Shown here: positions 1 to 7,288 of the stretch, piece by piece
Layout of the letters: every line of letters starts with the position of its first letter
Position numbering within the stretch: position 1 is the stretch's first letter
NCBI RefSeq assembly: GCF_004300825.1
Contig: NZ_CP036250.1
Span: 1,488,001-1,552,000, forward strand
Length of the DNA stretch: 64,000 nucleotides
Reading direction: 5' to 3'
DNA from: Egicoccus halophilus
GTDB taxonomy: Bacteria > Actinomycetota > Nitriliruptoria > Nitriliruptorales > Nitriliruptoraceae
Translations under genes and position numbers: made by a program
The notes under the pieces: model-generated
Database searches by the model: none
Told to the model about the DNA's origin: nothing
The model's input: the letters and a program-made list of their open reading frames with translations, nothing else

Positions 1-377
1 GCGACGCGGTGGTGCGCCTGCGCAGCCTCATCGCCTCGTATCTGCCGGAGTCGCCGGTGACGGTCGAGGCGTGGAAGGTGTGGGCCGAGTTGTGGGTGGG
101 GGCGCTGCACGACCCGGACCTGCGGGAGCTCAACGACGTGGTCTACGGCGCGTGGCGCAGCCGCGTGGCCGAGATCATCGCGGAGGGGCAGCGCGACGGC
201 ACGATGCAGCCGGGTGATCCGCAGGTCCTGGCCAACGCGGTCATCGGCCTGATCGACGGGCTGTCGATCCAGGTGCTGCTCGAGTCGAGGAGCCTCGACG
301 TCCTGCACGTGCACGAGGTCTGTGACCTGATCCTGCGGAGCGCCGTCCTCGTCCCCGGCGCCGAGGCGTCCCGCTGA
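1..377 (+). CDS. TetR-family regulator, C-terminal part (5' end outside window)
   Basis: The reading frame is open from the first bases of the window and stops with TGA at 375-377, so only the ligand-binding C-terminal part (about 125 residues) is present. The helical, Trp- and Leu-rich sequence (for example 'WKVWAELWVGAL' followed by a 'VLANAVIGLIDGLSIQ' helix) is typical of the C-terminal dimerisation domain of TetR/BetI-type repressors, in which a flexible all-alpha pocket binds a small inducer. The DNA-binding helix-turn-helix would lie upstream. The gene converges on the glutamate dehydrogenase gene with only about 43 bp between stops. Target genes cannot be inferred from this fragment. 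Confidence 0.75.
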   Translation, partial: DAVVRLRSLIASYLPESPVTVEAWKVWAELWVGALHDPDLRELNDVVYGAWRSRVAEIIAEGQRDGTMQPGDPQVLANAVIGLIDGLSIQVLLESRSLDVLHVHEVCDLILRSAVLVPGAEASR

Positions 378-420
378 GAGCGTGGCCGCGGATCACCTCG
401 CTCCTCGTGGTCCCGGTGAC

Positions 421-1704
421 TCAGATGTAGCCGCGGAGGGTCGCTGCCTCCGCGACGCGCTCGACCGCGAGTGCGAACGCCGCCTCGCGGAGCGTCAACC
501 GGTCGCCGCCCCATGCCTTGGCCTCGCCGGCCCGCTCGGCCTGGAACCGTCGACACTGCTGGTAGGCGGTCTGCAGCTTGGTGTCGAGGCGACGGTTGAC
601 GTCCTCGAGTTCCCAGCGCAGGTCCTGGCTGTTCTGCACCCACTCGAAGTAGCTGACCGTCACGCCGCCCGCGTTGGCCAGGATGTCGGGCACGACCACC
701 ACACCCCGCTCGGCGAGCATCTCGTCCGCAGCTGGTGTCACGGGGTGGTTCGCCCCCTCGACGACGATGCGGGCCCGGATGCGGTCGGCGTTGTCGTGGG
801 TGACGACCTCGCCGAGCGCGGCCGGGATCAGCACGTCGACGTCCAACTCGAGCAGCTCGTCGTTGCTGATCGGCTCGGTGCCCGGCAGGTCGGCGACCGT
901 GCCGTGCTCGGCGAGGTGGACACGGACGGCCTCGATGTCCAGACCGCCGGGCGCGTGGATGCCGCCACCGACGTCGGAGACGGCGACGACCCGGTAGCCA
1001 CGCTCGGCCGCCGTGACCGCCGCCCACGACCCGACGTTGCCGAAGCCCTGGATCGCCACCGACACCTCGGACGGCACCCCGAGGCCGAGGTCACGGACCG
1101 CCTCGTCGAGCACCACGACCGTGCCCCGGCCGGTCGCCTGCTCCCGGCCGAGTGACCCACCCAGCACCACCGGCTTGCCGGTGACGATGCCCAGTGTGTG
1201 CCCGTAGCGGCGGCCGTACTGGTCGAGGATCCAGCTCATGGTCTGCGCGTTGGTGTTCATGTCCGGCGCCGGGATGTCCCGCGTCGGCCCGATGATGTGG
1301 CCGATCTGCTCGGTGTAGCGGCGGGTGATCCGCTCGAGGTCGACCGTGCTCAGCTTGATCGGGTCGACCTGGACGCCGCCTTTGGCGCCCCCGAAGGGGA
1401 CGTCGACCAGTGCCGTCTTCCAGGTCATCAGCGATGCCAGGGCCCGCACCTCCTCGAGATCGGCGTCCGGATGGAAACGGATGCCGCCCTTGTAGGGGCC
1501 GCGGGCGGCGTTGTGCTGGACGCGATAGCCGTAGAAGACGTTGCGGCTGCCACTCTCGCAGCGCACCGCGATCTGCACGCGCAACTCCCGGAAGGTGCCG
1601 GACAGCACGTCGATCGCCTCGTCGCTCAGGCGGTCGATCGCGGCCGCCCGTTGGAAGAAGTGGTTGACCGCTTCGAACGGCGTCATCGAGGTGGTGGCGT
1701 GCAC
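421..1704 (-). CDS. gdhA: Glutamate dehydrogenase (Glu/Leu/Phe/Val dehydrogenase family)
   Basis: A 427-residue cytoplasmic enzyme, expected to interconvert glutamate with 2-oxoglutarate and ammonium using NAD(P). The N-terminal substrate domain has the glycine-rich patch 'RGPYKGGIRFHP' at about 68-79 and the family signature 'VPFGGAKGG' at 102-110, whose Lys108 together with Lys96 ('MTWKTALVD') matches the conserved substrate-binding and catalytic lysines. The Rossmann domain follows with 'IQGFGNVG' near residue 217, and 'VVEGANHPVT' and 'ILANAGGVTVSYFEW' complete the family pattern. The length matches the roughly 420-residue hexameric bacterial class. Other members of the superfamily use leucine or phenylalanine, but the motif set fits glutamate best. 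It is transcribed alone, facing a degenerate ORF region upstream. Confidence 0.9.
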   Translation of the reverse strand: MHATTSMTPFEAVNHFFQRAAAIDRLSDEAIDVLSGTFRELRVQIAVRCESGSRNVFYGYRVQHNAARGPYKGGIRFHPDADLEEVRALASLMTWKTALVDVPFGGAKGGVQVDPIKLSTVDLERITRRYTEQIGHIIGPTRDIPAPDMNTNAQTMSWILDQYGRRYGHTLGIVTGKPVVLGGSLGREQATGRGTVVVLDEAVRDLGLGVPSEVSVAIQGFGNVGSWAAVTAAERGYRVVAVSDVGGGIHAPGGLDIEAVRVHLAEHGTVADLPGTEPISNDELLELDVDVLIPAALGEVVTHDNADRIRARIVVEGANHPVTPAADEMLAERGVVVVPDILANAGGVTVSYFEWVQNSQDLRWELEDVNRRLDTKLQTAYQQCRRFQAERAGEAKAWGGDRLTLREAAFALAVERVAEAATLRGYI

Positions 1705-2056
1705 GGCATTCCCTTGGGTCGATGCGGAGGTGGGGCGGCGGTCGACGCCGGACGCCGGCCGTCCCCCCCGCGGACCTCACCCAAGCAAGCCGACGGTGGT
1801 CGGCACCATGGCCGTCGGCCGAGGTGGCTGTCCACAGGCGGGGCACGGTCCGAGGGGCCCGCGTACCGATCGTGGGCAAAGCTGCACCGACGTGAACCGA
1901 GGGGAGCGGCATGGGATGCCCGCCACGCTGGGACGATCCGATCGGGAGCGCCCGCGCTGAGGCTGCGGTGCCGGTAGGGCGCGGCCTGCCGGTGCGTCCG
2001 ACGCTGTACGGCTTCGAAAACGGCCGCCCGACGTTGCGGTGCAGGCCGGGCTCGGG
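1705..2056. other. Spacer upstream of glutamate dehydrogenase; possible short ORF
   Basis: No convincing full gene. A plus-strand ORF (1911-2096) starts with ATG behind a GGGGAG box and reads about 40 plausible residues before turning into an Arg/Cys-rich low-quality tail. It runs into the start of the frameshifted ORF at 2057, so it could be the true 5' end of that gene with one further frameshift near 2035, or simply noise. The promoter of the minus-strand dehydrogenase should lie near 1705-1800; no clear -10/-35 is visible. Confidence 0.4.
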
Positions 2057-2621
2057 ATGCTCCAGGACCGGCACCACGAGCTGCCGCGCCTGTTGAGCGC
2101 GCTCGTGCCCGAGCTCGGCATCCGCCAGTTGCTGGTGTTCAGCCAGGCCCGGACGACCGACCCGAGGGTCGCCGACCCGGACCTGCGTGCCGCGCTGGCG
2201 ACCTACGGCATCGTGGTCGAGGTCGCCGAACGCCTGGGCGACGAGGTCACCGTGACGGCCCACCTGCTCGAGCGGGAGATCGAGGACGACGGCGCCGTGC
2301 GTTGGCAGCGCCGGGAGTCGGGCGACGACGGGATCTGGAGGGCGATGCTGCGCCACGCGCTGTCCAGTTCCGTCCCCGACGGTGACGGCCCGGGTCCGCT
2401 CGGGCTCGCCTACGCGCTGTCGCGGTGGGGCATGGTCGTGGAGGTCGCGGCCCGGCTGGCAGGACCGCTACGGCTTCACCCCGGTCGCGGCACGCGTCGA
2501 GCGACAGGTCCGTCCGGTCCACCGGCGTCGTGTCCGCGAACTCGCCCGCGACGCGGTCCGCCGCCGGCGGCCGCCGCACACGCGACCCTCGCCGTCGACG
2601 GCACGTCAGGAGTCGCGATGA
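2057..2621 (+). pseudogene. Unrecognised gene with a probable single-base frameshift near 2460
   Basis: I do not recognise the family. One frame reads protein-like sequence from ATG 2057 (an Arg/Leu-rich start, then 'LGIRQLLVFSQART' and 'VVEVAERLGDEVTVTAHLL') as far as 'WGMVVEVAARLA' near 2460. After that this frame becomes Arg/Pro noise, while the next frame takes over with 'DRYGFTPVAARVERQV' and 'VHRRRVRELARDAV'. That second frame ends in TGA 2619-2621, which overlaps the ATG at 2618 of the following ORF, the coupling pattern seen throughout this window. The simplest reading is one gene of about 188 codons that lost a base near 2455-2465. The uninterrupted 2039-2803 frame would be called as one 254-residue ORF by a gene finder, but its second half does not look like protein until 2618. 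It could be a sequencing error rather than decay. Confidence 0.5.
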
Positions 2622-2803
2622 CGACGCCGATCACCTGGGCGGACCACGAGTCGTGGCTGACGGGCTTCCTCGGAACGCTCGGTGGGGAGCGGCGACCGGC
2701 ACCGCTGCTGGTCTGTTTCACCGACGGCACGGCCGACATCGTGGTCGACAGCCGGCGCGAGCGCCACGGCGAGAAGGTCACCCACTCACCGAGCTCGCGG
2801 TGA
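2618..2803 (+). pseudogene. Unrecognised ORF, 5' part, coupled to its neighbours
   Basis: It starts with ATG 2618, overlapping the TGA of the preceding frame, and reads 61 residues with normal composition ('TWADHESWLTGFLGTL', 'PLLVCFTDGTADIVVDSRR') before a Ser/Pro/Arg end at TGA 2801-2803. The frame one base away continues with convincing protein directly across the stop (see the ORF at 2800). This can be read in two ways: one gene of about 187 codons (2618-3180) with a single inserted base near 2780, or two separate translationally coupled ORFs joined by a GTGA overlap. Given the other frameshift 160 bp upstream, the first is more likely. Function unknown. Confidence 0.4.
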
Positions 2804-3180
2804 TCACCGGGGAACTCGCCTCGGATGCTGCCGTGCTCGCCCTGCCCGTACGCGTGCGCGAGCTGCAGCAGCCGGGCCGTCCGACGGTCGCACATGCGTG
2901 GGTGCTCACCTCGGCGGTCCGCGACGGCACCCGGGCGCGTCTCCGGGTTCGGCAGCTCGCCGTCGGCGGTGTCGGAGCGAACTCGGACGACGTGCCGGTG
3001 GTCGGTGTGGACGTCCGACGCGTCGGTGCGCGTGCCGCGGCCGAACGGCACCGGCTGCAGCAGCACGCGGAGGAACTCGCCGCACGGCACCGTCCGCTCG
3101 GCGGCTGGCGTCAGGCGTTCGACCGGCCGGCGATCCACGCCGACACGCCGGACGGCTTCGTACCCGCGTGCCCGTGGTGA
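2800..3180 (+). CDS. Hypothetical protein, or C-terminal part of the preceding ORF
   Basis: This 126-residue frame begins at GTG 2800, whose last two bases form the TGA of the upstream ORF. The protein is well-behaved: 'VITGELASDAAVLALPVRV', 'RLRVRQLAVGGVGANSDD' and 'VPVVGVDVRRVGARAAAE', with an amphipathic helix near the end ('RHRLQQHAEELAARH') and a Trp-containing tail. No catalytic motif, signal peptide or membrane segment is visible. It may be the C-terminal two-thirds of a protein starting at 2618 that is split by a frameshift. A 75-bp gap follows before the convergent FAD protein at 3256. I do not recognise the family. Confidence 0.5.
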   Translation: MITGELASDAAVLALPVRVRELQQPGRPTVAHAWVLTSAVRDGTRARLRVRQLAVGGVGANSDDVPVVGVDVRRVGARAAAERHRLQQHAEELAARHRPLGGWRQAFDRPAIHADTPDGFVPACPW

Positions 3181-3255
3181 AGGCCACGACGGCGTCGACC
3201 GGGCCATCCGCCGCGGTCCGGGCCACGAGCGCGACCGGGGCCCTCCAGCCCTTCG

Positions 3256-3810
3256 TCACTGCTCGGGCGGGCTGTCCCAGTCGTGGACGTCCTTGCCCGC
3301 TTCCCGGGAGAGGATGTCGAGCGCGACCGTTGCGCCCGCGCCGGCGGAGATGATCGCTTGGCTGCGTTCGGGACGGACCAGCCGTCCGACGGCGTAGAGA
3401 CGGTCGACGTCCGTGCGGTACTCCACGTCGACCGACACCCGCCCGTCCTCGACCGTCGCGCCCGCCTGGGCGGCCAGCGACTGCGCCGACTTCCCGCCGG
3501 CCAGGACCAGGTAGTTGGCCTCGACCGTGGTGCCGCCGTCGAGCGTGATTACGAAGCGGTCGTCGCGACGCTCGACCGACTCCACCTCGGTCTCGTCAAG
3601 CGAGGCGCCGGCCGCCGTCACCTGGCGCCGGGCGATCTGCTGGAACTCGCTGCCGCCGAGTTCCTCGATGCCCAGGTAGTTGTGCAGGTGTGCGTGGTGC
3701 ATCGCCGTCTTGTCCGTGCCGTACACGCGTGTGTCGTGCTCCGCACGAGCCAGGAACAGGGCCGCGCCGAGCCCACCCGGTCCGTCACCGACGATGACCA
3801 CCGTTGCCAT
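3256..3810 (-). CDS. Short FAD-binding thioredoxin-reductase-like protein
   Basis: At 184 residues this is much shorter than true thioredoxin reductase (about 310). The N-terminus carries a dinucleotide-binding motif 'VIVGDGPGG' (residues 5-13) and the C-terminus a second FAD contact, 'LYAVGRLVRPERSQAIISAG', which resembles the end of thioredoxin reductases. The NADPH-binding domain and the redox-active CxxC are absent, and the protein contains no cysteine pair at all. It is therefore probably a single-domain flavoprotein of the NAD(P)/FAD-dependent oxidoreductase superfamily rather than a disulfide reductase. Substrate is unknown. It stands alone, with an intergenic gap on both sides. Confidence 0.7.
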   Translation of the reverse strand: MATVVIVGDGPGGLGAALFLARAEHDTRVYGTDKTAMHHAHLHNYLGIEELGGSEFQQIARRQVTAAGASLDETEVESVERRDDRFVITLDGGTTVEANYLVLAGGKSAQSLAAQAGATVEDGRVSVDVEYRTDVDRLYAVGRLVRPERSQAIISAGAGATVALDILSREAGKDVHDWDSPPEQ

Positions 3811-3908
3811 GCCACACCTTCTTCGCAGGGGACGCCGACCCTACGTTCGCGGCGGCCGCACGGCACGTCCGGCCGGGCCGTACGGAGTTTCCGACCGTGC
3901 GATGGCGG

Positions 3909-4097
3909 TCAGCGTCCGACCGCTCCGGTGGCCAGGGCGGCCCGACCGAGGACGGCGAGCTGTTCAGCGGTGTACAGCCCGGCGTCGGGAACCTCCGTCA
4001 GCTGCTGGCCGTCCGCGGTGCGCCGGAAGTGGCGGTAGTCGCAACCCGGGCAGCCGTACTCGGCGCAGGTCAGCAGTTCGATGCTGTGGGTAACCAT
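3909..4097 (-). CDS. Small Cys-containing hypothetical protein
   Basis: A 62-residue ORF from ATG 4097 to TGA at 3909-3911 (a longer version from a GTG at 4145 is possible). The centre has 'LTCAEYGCPGCDYRHF', with three cysteines and a histidine that could hold a metal or be redox active, followed by 'GQQLTEVPDAGLYTAEQLAVL', which looks like a folded tail. No ribosome-binding site is obvious before either start, which lowers confidence. No membrane segment. It lies between the FAD protein and the small acidic protein at 4239, all on the minus strand but with gaps of about 100-140 bp. Family not recognised. Confidence 0.4.
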   Translation of the reverse strand: MVTHSIELLTCAEYGCPGCDYRHFRRTADGQQLTEVPDAGLYTAEQLAVLGRAALATGAVGR

Positions 4098-4238
4098 GCA
4101 CACTCGTTTGTTCGGGGCCGGGAGCGAGCGGAACAGGTACCCCACGTGCCTCCCGGTGTCGAGGCGATGTCGCCGCGGTGGCGGACCGCAGCGGTGGCGG
4201 ACCGCAACGGCCCGCCACCCGGATCGCGGCGTGCGGGC

Positions 4239-4439
4239 TCACATGCCCGGGATGCCCTTGCCGCCGAGGAACTGCTTGGCGAGCGCCTGCGGGTCGATGC
4301 CGAACTTCTGCAGCAGGTTCTGGTCCTGCTCGTCCTCGGTGTCGACCTGCTGCGGCAGTTCCTTGTCGGCCTGCTGCGCCTGCTGGTCGTCACCTCGCTG
4401 CTTGAGCATGTCGGTGATCTGGTCCTTGTCGATCTTCAT
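4239..4439 (-). CDS. Small charged hypothetical protein (66 aa)
   Basis: ATG 4439 is preceded by a good GGAG box nine bases upstream, which favours this start over the in-frame upstream extension to 4622 (Arg/Pro-rich and unlikely to be protein). The 66-residue product is hydrophilic and rich in Gln, Asp and Lys ('LKQRGDDQQAQQADKELP'), then has a short conserved-looking block 'LLQKFGIDPQALAKQFLGG'. It has no signal peptide, cysteine or membrane segment. Predicted to be a cytosolic helical protein; function unknown. It is divergent from the SDR gene at 4763. Confidence 0.6.
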   Translation of the reverse strand: MKIDKDQITDMLKQRGDDQQAQQADKELPQQVDTEDEQDQNLLQKFGIDPQALAKQFLGGKGIPGM

Positions 4440-4762
4440 CAGGCAGTTCTCCGGTCGAGGACGGGCGAGATCGCGGTAGCCGCCCGCGGGAGAGGATCCG
4501 CCCGTGGCGATCCCATGACGGCCCGCCGGCCGCGCACTTCGGTCACCGACCGTGCCGCCTTCGATGCGGACCGGCACGGACGGCCACCGACCAACGCTGC
4601 GCGAGTCGCCGGCGTCGTCCACGGGCAGGGTGATGTCGGTCCGGTCCCTCCGTCGGCGTCGACCGCGCGGCCGACCGCGACGTGGTTCGTCGCGGTCGAC
4701 GGCGACGGATCCGATGCCCTCGCCTAGGGTCGTCGGGCCACGTGTCGCGATCGGAGCCAGCT
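4440..4762. other. Divergent spacer between small protein and SDR gene
   Basis: This region separates the minus-strand small protein (start 4439) from the plus-strand SDR gene (start 4763) and must hold both promoters. Open frames exist on both strands but are Arg/Pro/Gly-rich and have no start signals. I see no hairpin, repeat or recognisable operator. Confidence 0.4.
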
Positions 4763-5524
4763 GTGGACGTCCTCTCCCGTTTCGCCCTCGACGACAAGGT
4801 CGCGATCGTGACCGGTGCGTCGTCCGGACTCGGCGTGTCCGCCGCGGCGGGCCTCGCGGCGGCAGGCGCCGACCTGGTGCTCGTCGCCCGCCGGGCCGAG
4901 AAGCTGGCTGACACCCAACGCCAGGTCGAGGCCCTCGGCCGCCGCTGCGTGGTCGTCCCCGGTGACGTCGCCGACCCGGCGACGGCCGAGCGCGCCGTGG
5001 GCACCGCGACCGAGACCTTCGGCAAGGTCGACGTCCTGCTCAACAACGCCGGCATCGGCACCGCCGTTCCGGCCACCCGTGAGACCCCCGAGCAGTTCCG
5101 GCAGGTCACTGACATCAACCTGCACGGCAGCTACTGGATGGCCCAGGCCTGCGGCCGCGTCATGCAGCCGGGCGCGTCCATCATCAACGTCGGCAGTGTG
5201 CTCGGCTTCACCACCGCCGGGTTGCCACAGGCCGCGTACGCGTCGTCGAAGGCCGCCATCATCGGCCTGACCCGGGACCTCGCCGCCCAGTGGACCGGCC
5301 GCAAGGGCATCCGGGTCAACGCGATCGCACCCGGCTTCTTCGCCTCGGAGATGACCGACCAGTACCCCGACGGCTACCTGGAGCAGATGATCGGGCGCGT
5401 CCCCGCCGGACGCAAGGGCGAACCCGAGGAGTTCGTCGCGGCGGTCGTCTTCCTCGCCTCGGACGCGTCGAGCTACGTGACCGGGATCACCCTGCCCGTC
5501 GACGGCGGCCTGCTGACGAACTGA
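4763..5524 (+). CDS. Short-chain dehydrogenase/reductase (SDR)
   Basis: GTG 4763 follows a GGAG box by six bases and gives a 253-residue protein, the standard length for classical SDRs; the longer frame from 4682 is Arg-rich and unlikely. The cofactor motif 'TGASSGLG' (17-24), the 'LLNNAG' motif, the active-site Ser near 'INVGSVLG', and Tyr159/Lys163 in 'YASSKAAIIGL' are all present, as is the C-terminal 'YVTGITLPVDGG' substrate loop. It should be an NAD(P)-dependent, cytosolic oxidoreductase of the FabG/gluconate-dehydrogenase type. The substrate cannot be inferred: the following flavin monooxygenase is 59 bp away and could be cotranscribed, which hints at a catabolic aromatic or ketone pathway. 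Confidence 0.85.
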   Translation: MDVLSRFALDDKVAIVTGASSGLGVSAAAGLAAAGADLVLVARRAEKLADTQRQVEALGRRCVVVPGDVADPATAERAVGTATETFGKVDVLLNNAGIGTAVPATRETPEQFRQVTDINLHGSYWMAQACGRVMQPGASIINVGSVLGFTTAGLPQAAYASSKAAIIGLTRDLAAQWTGRKGIRVNAIAPGFFASEMTDQYPDGYLEQMIGRVPAGRKGEPEEFVAAVVFLASDASSYVTGITLPVDGGLLTN

Positions 5525-5583
5525 CGCTGGGAATCGCCCCGGCGGACTCGTAGGGTGGGCGGGCCACGTCGCCGAAGGTCCGA

Positions 5584-7248
5584 ATGTCCTCGCCAGCAGC
5601 CGTCCCCGCCACGACGTCCGTGGCGATCGTCGGTGCCGGTCCCGTCGGGCTCGCCCTGGCGCTCGGGCTGGCCCGGCACGGCGTCGACAGCGTCGTGCTC
5701 GAACGCGCGAACCGGCTGAGCGAGCACTCGAAGGCGGCCGGCATCCACGTCCGCACCCGCGACGCGCTGCGCCGTTGGGGGATCGAGCAGCGCTTCCTCG
5801 ACGCTGGTCATCTGATCGACCAGGTGACGCTCACCGACGTCGCCGCAGACGCTCGACCGTTGCTGCACGCCGACCTCACCCGGCTCGACGACGAGGTCGA
5901 CCGGCCGGGTCTGCTGCTGCTCGAGCAGTCCGGCACCGAACGGCTGCTGCTCGACGCGCTCCGCGAGTCCGGTCGCAGCGACGTGGTCTTCGACGCCGAG
6001 GTGACCGGCCTCGAGCAGGAGGGGGCGTCGGCCACGCTGGTTTACCGTCGCGACGGGAGGTCGCGGACGCTGGACGCCGACTGGGTCGTCGGATGCGACG
6101 GAGCGGGCAGCTTCGTCCGCCGGGCTCTCGGCCTGTCCTTCGACGGGTCGACCTACCGCCTGCGACCGGTGCTCGCCGACATCGCCATCGACGACCACCG
6201 CGACCGACTGCCGTGGCCGCGTCTGCACGATCGCGACGGCGGCCTCACGGTCGCCGTCCGGTTCCGACCGGGGCGGTGGCGACTCATCCACCTCGACCCC
6301 CGTGACCGCAGCGAGGTCGACGCGGTCACCGACGCCGAGGTACGGCGCCTGACCGACCTCGTACTCGGTCCGGGTGGCGGCGAGGTCGTCTGGAGCAGCC
6401 GCTTCCACATCCACCGCCGCGCCAGCCCCCGGTTCCGTCAAGGACGGGTGCTCCTGGCCGGTGACGCGGCCCACGTGCACAGCCCGGTCGGGGGCCAGGG
6501 CATGAACGCCGGTGTCCAGGACGCGTTCACGCTGTCGTGGCTGCTGGCCGGCGCACTCGCCGACGGCGACGCCGAGCGCCTGCTCGGCGCCTACGAGACC
6601 GAGCGGCGCGACGTCGTGGTCGGCGACGTGTCGCGGTTCACCGACGTCGTGACGCGGCTGTTCCTGCTCTCACCGAGGCGGCTGCGGCGCACCCTGTTCG
6701 CGCTGCAGCGGCTGGCGCTGCGTGTCCCGCCGCTGGAGCGGGCGGCACTGCGACGTCTCACGATGACGGACCTGCGCCCGTCGACGTCCCCGTTGCTGCC
6801 ACGGTCCGGACGTGCGCCGGGGATCCGGCTCCCCGACCCACGGGTGCGCACACCCGAAGGTCGCGAGTGTCGCCTCTCCGATCTGCTGCCGATCGGGCCG
6901 GTGCTGCTGCGCGTGACCGGCGCGCCGGACGGAGCCCGCTACGGCCGCGGCGACCGCGTTGCCCGCGTTGACCGCGTTGACCGCGTTGACCGCGTTGACC
7001 GCGTTGACCGCGTTGACCGCGTTGACCGCGTTGACCGCGTTGACCGCGAGGTTGCCAGCGGGCGCTCGGGGACGGCGGTGCTGCACGTCGGCCCCGGCGG
7101 CCACACCGACCCGTCCGGGCGGCTGCGCGCCCTGCTCGGCGGCAGCGACGGCTGGATCCTGGTCCGCCCGGACAACACGGTCGCCTGGGCCCGGCCCACC
7201 TCGGTCGGTCTCGCCGTCGCGGTCGCGCACGCGCTGGGTCGCGGCTGA
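5584..7248 (+). CDS. FAD-dependent aromatic-ring monooxygenase
   Basis: A 554-residue flavoprotein of the PheA/TfdB-type hydroxylase family, which uses NAD(P)H and O2 to hydroxylate an aromatic or polyketide substrate. The FAD-binding 'GAGPVG' is at 17-22, the second FAD motif 'LLAGDAAHVHSPVGGQGMN' is near 288-306, and the conserved 'DADWVVGCDGAGS' lies between. The C-terminal ~100 residues resemble the thioredoxin-like domain of phenol hydroxylases. Within that domain residues 462-488 are nine Val-Asp-Arg triplets encoded by a perfect 9-bp tandem repeat. It starts 59 bp after the SDR gene and may share its transcript. The substrate is unknown. Confidence 0.85.
   Translation: MSSPAAVPATTSVAIVGAGPVGLALALGLARHGVDSVVLERANRLSEHSKAAGIHVRTRDALRRWGIEQRFLDAGHLIDQVTLTDVAADARPLLHADLTRLDDEVDRPGLLLLEQSGTERLLLDALRESGRSDVVFDAEVTGLEQEGASATLVYRRDGRSRTLDADWVVGCDGAGSFVRRALGLSFDGSTYRLRPVLADIAIDDHRDRLPWPRLHDRDGGLTVAVRFRPGRWRLIHLDPRDRSEVDAVTDAEVRRLTDLVLGPGGGEVVWSSRFHIHRRASPRFRQGRVLLAGDAAHVHSPVGGQGMNAGVQDAFTLSWLLAGALADGDAERLLGAYETERRDVVVGDVSRFTDVVTRLFLLSPRRLRRTLFALQRLALRVPPLERAALRRLTMTDLRPSTSPLLPRSGRAPGIRLPDPRVRTPEGRECRLSDLLPIGPVLLRVTGAPDGARYGRGDRVARVDRVDRVDRVDRVDRVDRVDRVDRVDREVASGRSGTAVLHVGPGGHTDPSGRLRALLGGSDGWILVRPDNTVAWARPTSVGLAVAVAHALGRG
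6967..7047 (+). repeat. Nine perfect 9-bp tandem repeats in the monooxygenase gene
   Basis: The unit gttgaccgc is repeated nine times without a single mismatch, after one degenerate copy. In frame it gives Val-Asp-Arg x9. Perfect identity of all copies suggests recent expansion by replication slippage; because the unit is a multiple of three, copy-number change keeps the frame. Confidence 0.95.
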
Positions 7249-7288
7249 AGCAAGCCGTCGGCGCCCCGTCCCCGGATCGCCGTCGGGG

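Noticed and set aside
1198-1977. Long plus-strand ORF antisense to glutamate dehydrogenase
   Set aside because: Arg/Val/Asp-rich shadow of the real gene with no start signal; typical of antisense frames in high-GC DNA.
6670-7230. Minus-strand ORF with Asn-Ala-Val repeats opposite the monooxygenase
   Set aside because: It is the complement of the Val-Asp-Arg repeat; no ribosome-binding site or protein-like flanks.
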